DNA of 64,000 nucleotides from Legionella brunensis. GTDB taxonomy: Bacteria > Pseudomonadota > Gammaproteobacteria > Legionellales > Legionellaceae. Where the stretch lies: positions 309,138 through 373,137 of the forward strand of contig NZ_LNXV01000036.1 of assembly GCF_001467025.1 (NCBI RefSeq), given 5' to 3'. The stretch's first letter is position 1, and each line of letters starts with the position of its first letter. Shown piece after piece: positions 17,027 through 26,985 of the stretch. The notes under the pieces were generated by a model that worked only from the letters and a program-made list of their open reading frames with translations, had not been told where the DNA came from and searched no databases. Both the position numbers and the translations under genes were made by a program.

Positions 17027-18448
17027 TCAAGTTCTATCTTTTAAACCCGTAGCAATAGGTGTGACACCAATATTAGGATTTACGCCGCAATCATCAAGTA
17101 ATTTTAACAAATTATTACCTCGGCGCGTTAAGCGCTTAATACAATATTCCTCTAAATAACTGTAGAGAATATAGTAATAATCAGGCAACGTCAGAATAGT
17201 CAGAATTTTTTCCGCACGTTCCAGATGATGATCATCACTGGCATCACAAGCTTGAAAAAGAACTGCAGCAAGCATAGAAGCAAAACTTGCTTTACGGATA
17301 GGATTAGCTAAATAAAATCGGTGTATGCACTCATCTAAGGCTCGATCTTTATCCCACTCAACCCAAGTATTATACAAATTAACCACTAAATCAGAATTAA
17401 ATTCCGCTAATGGTGCATCATTTAGCTCTTGTACTGCATAAGCAACCGGGACTATCGCTTGCATGTTGGCCCAAGAACAATTACCTGCAATTTGCGAGGT
17501 AATTGGAATTTTCAATACGGGAATTAAACCTAACTTTTGATTAATTTGCTGCTGAAAATAGCGACGACTTTGCTTTTTATAAAGGAATTCAAGTAAAAAA
17601 TTCACATCAATGACTTCAGGCCGTGTAATTTGATAAATATTGACACTACCCTCTTTAAGACTATTCTCCCCTCTATCAATTTTAGCCCACCATTGATTGT
17701 AACGTATGAAGCCAATGGCATGACCACGACTTGCCGCCGGCAAAATAAGCATGGGGGATTTTACTAACCAGGCCAAACGTTCTTTATGATTATCAGTTAG
17801 CAATTGATGTTGTTGGAATTGTAATAGTTCAGCGGCGACTGCAAAGGCATCCATAATTTGATATAGGTAAGGAAAGCGATCACGAAGATGACGAGTTGAG
17901 TAACTGCTAGTAAAACGTCTTAATGAGTCTTTGACTACAGCAACAGTGAACTCTAGCATGAATCCTTCATAATCGAGTTCAATAAATTCGCCTTGAGCAT
18001 TAACGATATCTACATCACCGGTCAATTCAAAGCGATGCCCCAATAATTTGCCATTGATAAAATCAAGAGCAAAATCCAATTTGGCACCATGCTGATAAAG
18101 TAAGTGCTTAAGAGGATCATTTCCTCTTAAAACTGGATAAACTAATATGGATAACCCTGCAGTTGTATAAGCATTTGCGTTAGCACCATGCTCCAGTAAT
18201 AGACGAGACATTACTAAATCATTGTTATCCACTGCCCAATGAAGCGGCGTGCGCCCAGTTACATCAGGCTTGTTAACATCTGCGCCGCGCGCAATAAGCT
18301 GCTCTGCAATCTGCGGCTGTTTGGTGATGGCGCATTCGATGAGTGGAGTAAATCCATATTCATCAATATCATCCAATGACTCACCTTGACTGACATAAAA
18401 GTCAAAATCAGGCATTCGACAACTGATGATATCGTTGGCAATGGTCAT
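17027..18448 (-). CDS. ankH: Ankyrin-repeat effector, AnkH/LegA3 family
   Basis: 473 residues. Ankyrin repeats span about 28-130, with clear copies YGFTPLIECAITKQ and TGRTPLHWAVDNND. A cysteine-protease-like part follows, with candidate catalytic residues His243 (SRGHAIGF), Asp258 (KIDRG) and Cys324 (GNCSWANMQ), and the C-terminus is helical. This architecture and length match AnkH (LegA3) of L. pneumophila, a Dot/Icm effector conserved across Legionella and reported to bind host LARP7 of the 7SK snRNP. No signal peptide. The start is 9 bases after the stop of an upstream 135-codon gene, so it probably belongs to an asd-containing transcript. Confidence 0.82.
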   Translation of the reverse strand: MTIANDIISCRMPDFDFYVSQGESLDDIDEYGFTPLIECAITKQPQIAEQLIARGADVNKPDVTGRTPLHWAVDNNDLVMSRLLLEHGANANAYTTAGLSILVYPVLRGNDPLKHLLYQHGAKLDFALDFINGKLLGHRFELTGDVDIVNAQGEFIELDYEGFMLEFTVAVVKDSLRRFTSSYSTRHLRDRFPYLYQIMDAFAVAAELLQFQQHQLLTDNHKERLAWLVKSPMLILPAASRGHAIGFIRYNQWWAKIDRGENSLKEGSVNIYQITRPEVIDVNFLLEFLYKKQSRRYFQQQINQKLGLIPVLKIPITSQIAGNCSWANMQAIVPVAYAVQELNDAPLAEFNSDLVVNLYNTWVEWDKDRALDECIHRFYLANPIRKASFASMLAAVLFQACDASDDHHLERAEKILTILTLPDYYYILYSYLEEYCIKRLTRRGNNLLKLLDDCGVNPNIGVTPIATGLKDRT

Positions 18449-18457
18449 CTAGAAATC

Positions 18458-18865
18458 CTATGGTTTAGGTTGAGGATCTGTTCTCATTTTTGGCATATTA
18501 CCCAAGCGAAGCTGCTTCTCCATTTCCTGCTCACGTCGTTCATTGTCATACTCACGACGAGCCTCTGTATTTAATGGCGGTTCAGGATTTAAACCAGGAT
18601 CAATACCATCGTTACGCTGCGAATCCAGATAAGGATGTTGCAGCATCCCATTTTGTGCAGCCTCCTCTGGAGCAGCTGCCGGCTCTTCTTCATTATGCTC
18701 TCGCGCATGTACCTTTGCCAGCTTGCTGTGCTGCTGTTGCTCTGCTATTCGTCTTTGCCTCTCCATGGTTCTTGTTTCTTCAAACAATATGGAGCCTACC
18801 CCCTCTTTTTGAGGAGGCCAAGTAGGCGGCATAACAATACTATCTGGTTTTTTTATATCAGGCAT
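18458..18865 (-). CDS. Small charged hypothetical protein between asd and ankH
   Basis: 135 residues, highly polar, rich in Pro, Glu, Gln and Arg, with no signal peptide or membrane segment; probably largely disordered. It has stretches of Gln and Glu (for example RRIAEQQQHSKL) that could form a short coiled coil, and a Pro-rich C-terminus. No family recognised. It starts 15 bases after the asd stop and ends 9 bases before the ankH start, which argues for a real co-transcribed gene. It could be a partner or chaperone of AnkH, or itself a substrate; this is inference from position only. Confidence 0.6.
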   Translation of the reverse strand: MPDIKKPDSIVMPPTWPPQKEGVGSILFEETRTMERQRRIAEQQQHSKLAKVHAREHNEEEPAAAPEEAAQNGMLQHPYLDSQRNDGIDPGLNPEPPLNTEARREYDNERREQEMEKQLRLGNMPKMRTDPQPKP

Positions 18866-18880
18866 AACAACTATTATAAA

Positions 18881-19903
18881 TTATAAATATTCTCGCTGCA
18901 GAATTTCAGCTATCTGCACTGCATTTGTAGCGGCACCTTTACGAATATTATCGGCCACTACCCATAAGTTTAAACCATTTGGGTGTGAAATATCCTGACG
19001 AATCCGACCAACAAATACCTCATCATGTCCGACTGCATGGGTAATTGGTGTTGGGTACTGCAACTTGCTGGTATCATCTATTAATTTCACACCGGGTGCT
19101 TTGCTTAAGAGTTTACGGGCTTCGGCTACCGACATTGGCACTTTTAACTCCAGATGAATGGCTTCAGAATGACCATAAAGTACTGGGACACGAACTGTCG
19201 TTGGATTAACCAAAATAGAATCATCTTCCATAATTTTCTTAGTTTCCCAAACCATTTTCATTTCTTCACGTGTATAACCATTGTCTTGGAACTCATCAAT
19301 ATGAGGTAATACATTGAATGCTATTTGTTTAGGATAAACAGAGGATTTAATGGGTCTACCATTTAAAAGCTCACCAATTTGGGTCACCAGTTCAGTAATG
19401 GCTTTTTTACCCGTGCCTGAAACAGCTTGATAAGTAGCAACATTAATGCGGCTAATCCCTACTGCATCATGCAAAGGTTTCAGGGCAACCACCATTTGAA
19501 TAGTGGAGCAATTGGGATTGGCAATGATCCCCCGATTTTTATACTCACTAATGCGATGTGCATTCACCTCTGGTACAACCAGGGGGATGTCATCGTCATA
19601 ACGAAAACAGGAGGTATTATCAATCACAATACAACCAGCAGCAGCAGCCTTCGGAGCATATTCTTTAGAAACCGAACCACCTGCAGAAAATAAAGCGATA
19701 TCTGCCTGACTAAAATCAAAATCAGCCAAATCTTCAACTTCTAAATGACTATTGTTAAACATAACTGTCTTGCCCACGGAACGTGAACTTGCCAAAGGAT
19801 AAAGATTAGCTACAGGGAAATCACGTTCTTCCAACACAGTTAATAAAGTTTCTCCAACAGCACCTGTTGCGCCAACGACAGCGATATTTAAACGTCTATT
19901 CAT
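18881..19903 (-). CDS. asd: Aspartate-semialdehyde dehydrogenase
   Basis: 340 residues. It reduces aspartyl phosphate to aspartate semialdehyde, the branch point to lysine/diaminopimelate, threonine and methionine. The N-terminal NADP motif GATGAVGE (11-18), the active-site NPNCSTIQ with Cys132, and the C-terminal VPVLYGHSEAIHLEL segment are present. It belongs to the shorter Asd subfamily, not the 370-residue E. coli type. Lies 48 bases downstream of aroC on the same strand. Confidence 0.95.
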   Translation of the reverse strand: MNRRLNIAVVGATGAVGETLLTVLEERDFPVANLYPLASSRSVGKTVMFNNSHLEVEDLADFDFSQADIALFSAGGSVSKEYAPKAAAAGCIVIDNTSCFRYDDDIPLVVPEVNAHRISEYKNRGIIANPNCSTIQMVVALKPLHDAVGISRINVATYQAVSGTGKKAITELVTQIGELLNGRPIKSSVYPKQIAFNVLPHIDEFQDNGYTREEMKMVWETKKIMEDDSILVNPTTVRVPVLYGHSEAIHLELKVPMSVAEARKLLSKAPGVKLIDDTSKLQYPTPITHAVGHDEVFVGRIRQDISHPNGLNLWVVADNIRKGAATNAVQIAEILQREYL

Positions 19904-19951
19904 TGCTAACCCTCGTTTTTTATGATTGCCATTTCAAATGGCATAATCCAT

Positions 19952-21010
19952 TTATTTATTTTGTGCCTTATGTCTTAAATAATGATCCATTAATACCAAA
20001 GCCATCATAGCCTCCGCAATAGGTACTGCTCTAATTCCCACACAAGGATCATGACGACCTTTTGTGACAACAGAAACTTCCTCTCCTTTAGTATTAATAG
20101 TTTGCCCAGGTTTAATAATGCTTGAAGTGGGTTTCAAAGCCATACTGACTTCTATCGTTTGTCCTGTTGAAATCCCTCCAAGCACCCCTCCTGCGTTATT
20201 CCTTAAAAAACCAGCTTTTGTCATTTCATCACGATGTTCACTGCCTAATTGCTGCACCGCACTAAAACCCGCACCAATTTCCACCCCTTTAACCGCATTA
20301 ATAGACATCATGGCATAAGCAAGAGTGGCATCAAGCTTGTCAAAAACAGGATCACCAAGCCCCACAGGAACATTGCGTGCTTCCACTTTCACCCGTGCAC
20401 CAATGGAATCACCTTGCCTACGTAATTGATCAATATATTCAGCCAACGCTTGAACCTGATCCTGGTTAGGGCAGAAAAAAGGATTTTGATCGATAAATCT
20501 TTCATCAACAAAATCTATAGCAATGCTCCCCATTTGCTGCAGATAGCCTCTAATTTCCACGCCTAACTTTTGTTGTAAATAGAACCTTGCAATAGCGCCA
20601 GCAGCAACCCTTGCCGCTGTTTCCCGCGCCGAAGAGCGACCGCCGCCCCGATAATCTCGGAATCCATACTTATGATGGTAGGTAAAGTCAGCATGCCCAG
20701 GACGAAATAGATCTTTGATATCCTCATAGTCACTTGAACGCTGATCGCTATTTTTAATTAATAACGCAATCGGGGTGCCTGTAGTTAAACCCTCAAAAAC
20801 ACCCGATAAAATTTCTACTTTATCTTCCTCGCGCCTTTGAGTCGTGTATTTAGATTGGCCAGGCTTGCGTTTATCAAGAAAGGGTTGGATGTCTTCTGGG
20901 GTTAATGCCAAGCCCGGAGGACAACCATCAACAATACAGCCCAAAGCAGGACCATGACTTTCGCCAAAACTAGTAACTGTGAATAATTTACCAAATGTGT
21001 TTCCGCTCAT
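19952..21010 (-). CDS. aroC: Chorismate synthase
   Basis: 352 residues. The last step of the shikimate pathway, turning EPSP into chorismate with reduced FMN. Signature segments: [18 protein letters not shown] at the N-terminus, [18 protein letters not shown] in the middle, and the late [18 protein letters not shown]. Three bases separate it from the prmB stop. prmB-aroC with smrB divergent is the same arrangement as in E. coli. Confidence 0.97.
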   Translation of the reverse strand: MSGNTFGKLFTVTSFGESHGPALGCIVDGCPPGLALTPEDIQPFLDKRKPGQSKYTTQRREEDKVEILSGVFEGLTTGTPIALLIKNSDQRSSDYEDIKDLFRPGHADFTYHHKYGFRDYRGGGRSSARETAARVAAGAIARFYLQQKLGVEIRGYLQQMGSIAIDFVDERFIDQNPFFCPNQDQVQALAEYIDQLRRQGDSIGARVKVEARNVPVGLGDPVFDKLDATLAYAMMSINAVKGVEIGAGFSAVQQLGSEHRDEMTKAGFLRNNAGGVLGGISTGQTIEVSMALKPTSSIIKPGQTINTKGEEVSVVTKGRHDPCVGIRAVPIAEAMMALVLMDHYLRHKAQNK

Positions 21011-21013
21011 GGA

Positions 21014-21937
21014 TTAATTACCTTGGGGCGAAAAATAGGTTTTCAACTGCTGGCGGGTAAACAAGAATACACCATGCCCACCATGCTCAAAGTCAAGCCA
21101 TGTAAAAGGAACCTTCGGAAAAGCCTCCTCTAGCGCTTGCTCACTATTTCCAACTTCAACGACTAAAATGCCATCTTCTGTTAAATAATCATGGGCTCTT
21201 GCCAGGATTTTTTCAACGATAGCTAACCCATTATTTTCAGTTTCCAAAGCCAGTTTGGGCTCATGGCGATATTCAGCTGGCAGCGTTTGCATTTCCTCAT
21301 AACCAACATAAGGAGGATTGGACACAATCAAATCATAACGAGCCATAGGAAGATTAGCCCAACAATCTGATTCAATGAGATTGACAGTGTCTTGTAGGTC
21401 ATGACGCTCACAATTAATAGCAGCCACCTCTAATGCTTCCGGCGAAATATCCACGGCGTCAATGATAGCCTCAGGAAAAGCATAGCTGCAGGCAATTGCG
21501 ATACAGCCACTGCCCGTACATAAATCAAGTACGCGCTCTACTCTTTCAGCAATTAACCAAGGCGAAAATTGTTGTTTGATAAGTTCCGCTATAGGTGAGC
21601 GGGGAATTAACACGCGCTCGTCAACGTAGAACGGCAATTCACAAAAATAAGCTTTATTGGTTAAGTAGGGTACGGGAACTTTGTCAATAATGCGTCGCGA
21701 AAGCAGCTCCACTAAAACCTGCTTCTCTGCAGCGGTTAAGCGCGCCTGTAAAAGTAGAGAATCTACATCAGGAGGTAAATGTAGACTTTCCAGGATCAAA
21801 GCAAGCATGTCATCCCAAGCATTGTCAGTACCATGTCCGAAATAAAGATTATTCGCATTAGCTTGGCTTAAACCAAAACGTAGAAAATCAATAATTGTTT
21901 CAAACTCAGTAATCGCTGTTTTATAAGAATCGGTCAT
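21014..21937 (-). CDS. prmB: Ribosomal protein L3 N5-glutamine methyltransferase
   Basis: 307 residues. It methylates a Gln of ribosomal protein L3 using S-adenosylmethionine. The N-terminal helical domain is followed by a class I methyltransferase with motif I VLDLCTGSGCIAIA and the SNPPYVG catalytic loop that holds the target Gln. PrmB is favoured over PrmC by its length, its N-terminal sequence and its place next to aroC and smrB. Confidence 0.93.
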   Translation of the reverse strand: MTDSYKTAITEFETIIDFLRFGLSQANANNLYFGHGTDNAWDDMLALILESLHLPPDVDSLLLQARLTAAEKQVLVELLSRRIIDKVPVPYLTNKAYFCELPFYVDERVLIPRSPIAELIKQQFSPWLIAERVERVLDLCTGSGCIAIACSYAFPEAIIDAVDISPEALEVAAINCERHDLQDTVNLIESDCWANLPMARYDLIVSNPPYVGYEEMQTLPAEYRHEPKLALETENNGLAIVEKILARAHDYLTEDGILVVEVGNSEQALEEAFPKVPFTWLDFEHGGHGVFLFTRQQLKTYFSPQGN

Positions 21938-22191
21938 ACATAGCCTTTATATTTAAGAATTTGCTTTTTATTTAGTATTCATAGATTTGATGAAGACTCA
22001 AATTTAGAGCAAAAATTATTTTTGTAACAAAAAGATTGGGGTTTTTATAAGCCCTGTCCATAATTGTCACAAATTGTACGCTAGTTCGGAGCATTTGTCC
22101 TCCCAGAGGTTACTGATCTATCACGGCTCTTCAATCATACCCCGAAGAGTTACTATAATCTCATTAATGAGTAAAAATTGAATATACATTT

Positions 22192-22752
22192 ATGGCTGAC
22201 GATTTCCTGTCTGATGAAGACAAAGCTTTATTTCGTAAAACGGTAGGCACAGTAAAACCTATGCAAAAAAATAAGCAGGTTAACTTCACTACTGAAAAAC
22301 CCCGTATCGCTGTAAACAAGCAGCATGATTTAACGCCTAAACAGCATAATGTCGACTTTTATTTGTCTGACTATTACTCTGAAGAAGTACAGGCTAATAC
22401 CGTGCTTTCATACTGTAGCCACAATATTCCTTACAAACGACTGCGTGAATTAAAGAGTGGGCAAATTAGGTGGGAATCACGTTTGGATTTACATGGTTTA
22501 CGGCCCGAAGCTGCAAAAGAAACTTTAATTCGATTTATCATCGAGCAAAGTTCATTAGCACGTCGTTGTCTGCTGATTATTCACGGCAAGGGCAGCCTTA
22601 ATGGAGAAGCACCTATTCTAAAAAATCTGGTTAATTACTGGTTACGTCAATTTCCCCAGGTGCTCGCTTTCTATAGCGCCTTAGGACGCGATGGCGGTAG
22701 CGGCGCACTCTATGTGCTATTAAAACGCCAAAGAGGTCAAGAAATTGAGTAA
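22192..22752 (+). CDS. smrB: Smr-domain endonuclease SmrB
   Basis: 186 residues. In E. coli SmrB cleaves mRNA between collided ribosomes for rescue. The N-terminal extension (1-90) is charged. The Smr domain (about 97-180) has LDLHGLRP (His101), IHGKG (His131) and a C-terminal GGSGALYVLLK. It is divergent from prmB, as in E. coli. About 250 bases lie between the two starts, including a short AT-rich segment likely to hold both promoters. Confidence 0.9.
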   Translation: MADDFLSDEDKALFRKTVGTVKPMQKNKQVNFTTEKPRIAVNKQHDLTPKQHNVDFYLSDYYSEEVQANTVLSYCSHNIPYKRLRELKSGQIRWESRLDLHGLRPEAAKETLIRFIIEQSSLARRCLLIIHGKGSLNGEAPILKNLVNYWLRQFPQVLAFYSALGRDGGSGALYVLLKRQRGQEIE

Positions 22753-22856
22753 ACTATAGGTTTTAACTTGCTAAAAACAAGGTATTCGTTACATTTTGGA
22801 TTGAATTTATCCTCATAAACCCTTAACATTTGCACAAAATTTTGAATGATAAAACC

Positions 22857-23510
22857 ATGAGTAAACAAGCTATTATTATCGGAATTTCGGGGCCCTCAGC
22901 CTCGGGTAAGAGTCTTTTAGCCAATACTATTGTCAATGAACTAGGTTCCGAGCAAGTTGTCGTTATTTCTGAAGATGCTTACTACAAAGACAATAGTCAC
23001 TTACCTTTTGCTGAAAGAGAAAAAATTAACTACGACCATCCTGATGCATTTGATCATGCTTTACTGTGCGAGCATTTGCGTAATCTGCAACAAGGGAAAT
23101 CTGTGGATATCCCTATTTATTCGCATTCTAAACATATTCGTCTGCCTGAAACACGTCAAGTTGGTCAGCATGCCATCATTGTGTTAGAGGGTATTCTTCT
23201 TTTTAGTGATAAAGAGCTGCGGGAAATCATGGACATTCGTATTTTTATGTCTACCCCTTTAGATGTCTGTCTCACCCGTCGTTTAAAACGTGATGTGGTA
23301 GAACGTCATCGGTCATTTGAATCGGTTGTGCATCAGTATGAAACCACGGTAAGACCCATGTATCTGCAATTCATTGAACCTTCCAGTCGTTATGCAGATA
23401 TTATAGTTCCTCGTGGGGGTGAAAATCGCATCGCCATCGATATGATTCAGGCTAAAATGCGTGAATTACTCGCAACTCACAAAAATGGTTTAACTATTGA
23501 TAAAGTTTAG
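22857..23510 (+). CDS. udk: Uridine kinase
   Basis: 217 residues from the ATG at 22857. A TTG nine codons upstream would add residues before the normal MSKQAIIIGISGPSASGKS start. It phosphorylates uridine and cytidine in pyrimidine salvage. The P-loop is GPSASGKS (12-19), and family segments include EDAYYKD, NYDHPDAFD, and ARG-rich DVCLTRRLKRD. It lies 21 bases before fabI, so the two may be co-transcribed. Confidence 0.93.
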   Translation: MSKQAIIIGISGPSASGKSLLANTIVNELGSEQVVVISEDAYYKDNSHLPFAEREKINYDHPDAFDHALLCEHLRNLQQGKSVDIPIYSHSKHIRLPETRQVGQHAIIVLEGILLFSDKELREIMDIRIFMSTPLDVCLTRRLKRDVVERHRSFESVVHQYETTVRPMYLQFIEPSSRYADIIVPRGGENRIAIDMIQAKMRELLATHKNGLTIDKV

Positions 23511-23533
23511 CGACAGTAAATTAGGAGAGTAAT

Positions 23534-24319
23534 GTGGGATTTTTAACTGGAAAAAAAGCGTTAATCGTTGGTCTTGCAAGTAATCGCTCCATCGCCTACG
23601 GTATAGCCAAAGCCTTCCACGAACAAGGTGCTGAGCTTGCCTTCACCTATCAAAATGAAAAGCTACAGAGCCGCGTAGAGACAATGGCTGCAGAATTTAA
23701 CTCTAATTTGACATTCCCATGTGATGTTGCAAGCGACGTTGAGATTCAAGCAGTTTTTGAACAGTTAAATAGTCATTGGGATAAACTAGACATTATCATT
23801 CACTCAGTTGCCTTTGCTCCTGCTGACCAGATTAGTGGTGATTTCGTGGAACATGTCAATCGCGAAGGATTTCGCATTGCCCATGACATTAGTGCTTACA
23901 GCTTAGTGGCTTTGGCAAAAGCTGCCCAACCCATGATGCAAGACACTCAAGGAGCTATTTTAACATTAAGCTATTACGGCGCTGAAAAAGCAGTCCCTAA
24001 CTACAATGTCATGGGCATTGCAAAAGCTAGCCTTGAAGCTTCTGTGCGTTATCTTGCAGCAAGCTTGGGCCCTAAAGGTATTCGCGTCAATGCCATTTCT
24101 GCAGGCCCTATTAAAACTTTGGCCGCAGCTGGCATTAAAGATTTCCGTAAAATGCAGAATTTATATGCCAATACAACGCCATTAAAGCGTAACGTTACCG
24201 CTGATGAAGTGGGTAATACCGCCGCCTTTTTATGCTCTGATCTGGCCTCAGGCATTACGGCCGAAGTTATTCATGTTGATGCTGGTTATCATGCCGTATC
24301 AATGACCGACCTGGAATAA
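23534..24319 (+). CDS. fabI: Enoyl-ACP reductase (NADH)
   Basis: 261 residues. The final reduction in each cycle of type II fatty-acid synthesis. It starts at GTG 23534, giving [13 protein letters not shown], with AGGAGAGT ahead; the overlapping ATG at 23532 is out of frame and stops after four codons. The FabI-type active site has Tyr147, Tyr157 and Lys164 with the expected spacing, and an [10 protein letters not shown] dinucleotide loop. FabI is the target of triclosan and isoniazid-type inhibitors. Confidence 0.95.
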   Translation: MGFLTGKKALIVGLASNRSIAYGIAKAFHEQGAELAFTYQNEKLQSRVETMAAEFNSNLTFPCDVASDVEIQAVFEQLNSHWDKLDIIIHSVAFAPADQISGDFVEHVNREGFRIAHDISAYSLVALAKAAQPMMQDTQGAILTLSYYGAEKAVPNYNVMGIAKASLEASVRYLAASLGPKGIRVNAISAGPIKTLAAAGIKDFRKMQNLYANTTPLKRNVTADEVGNTAAFLCSDLASGITAEVIHVDAGYHAVSMTDLE

Positions 24320-24335
24320 TCCACATACAGCATTA

Positions 24336-24375
24336 GCCTGAGGGTACGTCAGTTGTTAGAAGACGCTCCTCAGGC
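24336..24375 (+). terminator. Hairpin after fabI
   Basis: An 8-bp inverted repeat GCCTGAGG/CCTCAGGC (24336-24343 with 24368-24375) with a 24-nt loop, just after the fabI stop. The loop is long and no T-tract follows, so it is a weak candidate. Confidence 0.35.
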
Positions 24376-24404
24376 ATAGTCTTAAATCATTTTCTTCAGT
24401 ATTT

Positions 24405-25328
24405 TTAATTTATTTTATATTGGGCAGAAACAGCAACAAGTGCCCCAGAAAAAACCAATATTGTCCCCACTATTGATAATAAATCGGGTACTTGTCCCCA
24501 AATTAGCCAGCCAAGGATACCGCTAAAAACAATCGCTGAGTACATGATTGGCGATACGATACGTGCTTGTGTCCGCGCAAGAGCTTCTGTTAAACATAAT
24601 TGATACCCTGTTGCTACAGTAGCGATAATTATTAAGATGATCGTCGTTTTCAAACCAGGAGTATTCCAATGAAAAAGCATGAACATCATTGAAATAATCG
24701 TTGTGAATGAAAAATAATAAAAAGTAATCACCGCAGGTGTTTCTGTCCTGCTTAAAAGACGAGTGCAGGCTATTGCAAATGCAGCTGCAACTCCGGAAGC
24801 TAACGCAACAATCGAAGCAGAATTAAATACCTCAGCATTTGGCTTAAGAACAAGGGTGATACCAATAAATCCAATTAAAATTCCGGTACTACTCTTAGCC
24901 GTAGTTTTGACCCCTATTAATACCCAAAATACAATAGGAACAAAAATAGGATAGGTTGTATTTAATAAAACAGCATCAACTAGTGGAATAAACTTTAAAG
25001 AATAATAAAACAACAATAAGGATGACAACCCACTTATTGCACGAATTAAATGCAATAGAGGACGTTGCGTTTTGAAATAGGATAAAGACCGCCAATGCCC
25101 TTGGTTAAAACTTATAATGGGCAGTATTAATAAAAACCCTAAGGCAAACCTAAAAAATATAATAGTTGTATTCGAAACATCATTAGCTATAAGTTTAACG
25201 AGAGCTCCCATCACTGAATAAAATAAAGCTGCGCCAAAAGCCAATATTATTCCCAAGTGAATATTTTGTGGTGATTTATTAGGGGGTTGTTCTGTATAAG
25301 TCGGATAACGTTGATTTTTATTAATCAA
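24405..25328 (-). CDS. EamA-family (DMT) transporter
   Basis: 307 residues with about ten membrane segments in two EamA halves; the first starts near residue 27 (LGIILAFGAALFYSVMGALV), the second near 155 (SSTGILIGFIGITLVL). The N-terminus is soluble and polar. The substrate is unknown; family members export amino acids or metabolites, or import S-adenosylmethionine in some intracellular bacteria. It follows the fumarase gene by 14 bases on the same strand, so it is probably in the same transcript. Confidence 0.85.
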   Translation of the reverse strand: MINKNQRYPTYTEQPPNKSPQNIHLGIILAFGAALFYSVMGALVKLIANDVSNTTIIFFRFALGFLLILPIISFNQGHWRSLSYFKTQRPLLHLIRAISGLSSLLLFYYSLKFIPLVDAVLLNTTYPIFVPIVFWVLIGVKTTAKSSTGILIGFIGITLVLKPNAEVFNSASIVALASGVAAAFAIACTRLLSRTETPAVITFYYFSFTTIISMMFMLFHWNTPGLKTTIILIIIATVATGYQLCLTEALARTQARIVSPIMYSAIVFSGILGWLIWGQVPDLLSIVGTILVFSGALVAVSAQYKIN

Positions 25329-25342
25329 TTAAACGAGGCTCC

Positions 25343-26872
25343 CTAATCGTTGTCCTTTCGTTTTATCTCAGAAATTTTGATACGCCATTCTTTGGGGCCT
25401 TGTTCATGGATAGATTGACCATCAGCAGTTACCGCCACAGTAACAGGCATATCAACAACTTCCAATTCACGCATAGCCTCCATCCCTAACTCTTCAAAGG
25501 CGATGATGCGTGATTTGTGAATACTCTTTGAGATCAAATAAGCGGCTCCGCCAACAGCAATTAAAGAAACAGATTTGTGCCGTTTAATTGCCTCGATGGC
25601 TACTGGGCCTCGCTCACCTTTCCCAATCATCCCAAGTAAATTTGTTTTTGACAACATAAGCTCGGTGAATTTATCCATGCGTGTTGCGGTGGTAGGACCT
25701 GCTGGTCCTATAATTTCATTGGCTGCCGAAGGTACTGGACCTACGTAGTAAATAAATTTGTTATCTAAATCAATGCCCTCAGGTAAAGGATCTCCCCTCT
25801 CCAATAGCAGCGCTAATTTTTTATGTGCTGCATCGCGACCCGTAATTAATTGTCCAGATAACAATAAACATTCACCCAATTGCCACTCTCTGATTTCGGC
25901 TCTTGTTAAGGTATCCAAGTTAACTTTACGCAATGGCGCGTTAGTACTCCCATCTAGTTTTGGCCAGGAGTCAAGAGAAGGTGGCGTTAATTTAACAGGT
26001 CCACTGCCATCGAGAACAAATGACAGATGTCTTGTTGCAGCACAATTAGGGATAATCGCTATCGGCAAACTAGCAGCATGAGTTGGGTATTCTTTAATCT
26101 TTACATCAAGCACCGTGGTTAAACCACCGAGGCCTTGTGCGCCAATCCCAAGTGCATTTATTTTTTCATAAAGCTCCAGGCGTAAAGCCTCCAGATGGTT
26201 TAGTTTCTTGCAATGATAAAGCTCATGAATATTAACGGGCTCCATAAGAGCTTCTTTAGCAAGCAACATGGCTTTTTCAGCTGTTCCCCCGATACCTACT
26301 CCCAATATGCCAGGAGGACACCATCCTGCACCCATATGCGGTATTTGCTCAATAACCCAATCAACAACGCTATCAGAGGGATTTAAAATAGCGAATTTTG
26401 CCTTTGCCTCAGAGCCAAAGCCTTTGGCAGCGACAATAACTTCAATAGTATGACCCAAAACAAATTCAAGGTGCACAATAGCAGGCGTATTATCACCTGT
26501 ATTCTCCCGTCTACCTGATGGTTCATTTACAACAGAAGCGCGTAAGGGGTTGATTGAATTAGTGTAGGCTAGTCTCACACCTTCATTGACCATTTCATTG
26601 ATGGTCTGATTTGTCGTATCCCATCTGACATCCATGCCAATTTTAAGGAAGACAACAGCCACCCCGGTATCTTGGCATATAGGACGTCTACCTTCCGCAG
26701 CCATCCGAGAATTTAATAATATCTGTGCTATTGAATTTCGTGCTCGAGGAGATTGTTCTTTTTCATAAGCCTGATACATCGCTTGAATAAAATCATAGGA
26801 ATGATAATAAGAGATAAACTGAAAAGCATCTGAGATACTTTGAATAAAATCCTCTTTTCGAATTATCGTCAT
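25343..26872 (-). CDS. Class I fumarate hydratase (iron-sulfur)
   Basis: 509 residues. It interconverts fumarate and malate in the citric-acid cycle using an oxygen-sensitive [4Fe-4S] cluster. The three expected Cys ligands are Cys66 (CQDTG), Cys185 (AGWCPPG) and Cys277 (NCAATRH). The N-terminal catalytic half and the C-terminal beta domain (from about 330, with IGPAGPTTATRMDKF) are fused in one chain, the FumA/FumB form. The protein begins MTIIRKEDFIQSI and the start is well placed. Confidence 0.92.
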   Translation of the reverse strand: MTIIRKEDFIQSISDAFQFISYYHSYDFIQAMYQAYEKEQSPRARNSIAQILLNSRMAAEGRRPICQDTGVAVVFLKIGMDVRWDTTNQTINEMVNEGVRLAYTNSINPLRASVVNEPSGRRENTGDNTPAIVHLEFVLGHTIEVIVAAKGFGSEAKAKFAILNPSDSVVDWVIEQIPHMGAGWCPPGILGVGIGGTAEKAMLLAKEALMEPVNIHELYHCKKLNHLEALRLELYEKINALGIGAQGLGGLTTVLDVKIKEYPTHAASLPIAIIPNCAATRHLSFVLDGSGPVKLTPPSLDSWPKLDGSTNAPLRKVNLDTLTRAEIREWQLGECLLLSGQLITGRDAAHKKLALLLERGDPLPEGIDLDNKFIYYVGPVPSAANEIIGPAGPTTATRMDKFTELMLSKTNLLGMIGKGERGPVAIEAIKRHKSVSLIAVGGAAYLISKSIHKSRIIAFEELGMEAMRELEVVDMPVTVAVTADGQSIHEQGPKEWRIKISEIKRKDND

Positions 26873-26985
26873 CTCTTACCTTCCTTAAATTTAAAGTTAA
26901 GCAATTAACTAAGCATAGCATTAGTTTAAAGGGATCTAGATTGGGTTAATGAGGACTTAACGATATGTTGGTAAAACTCTACTTT

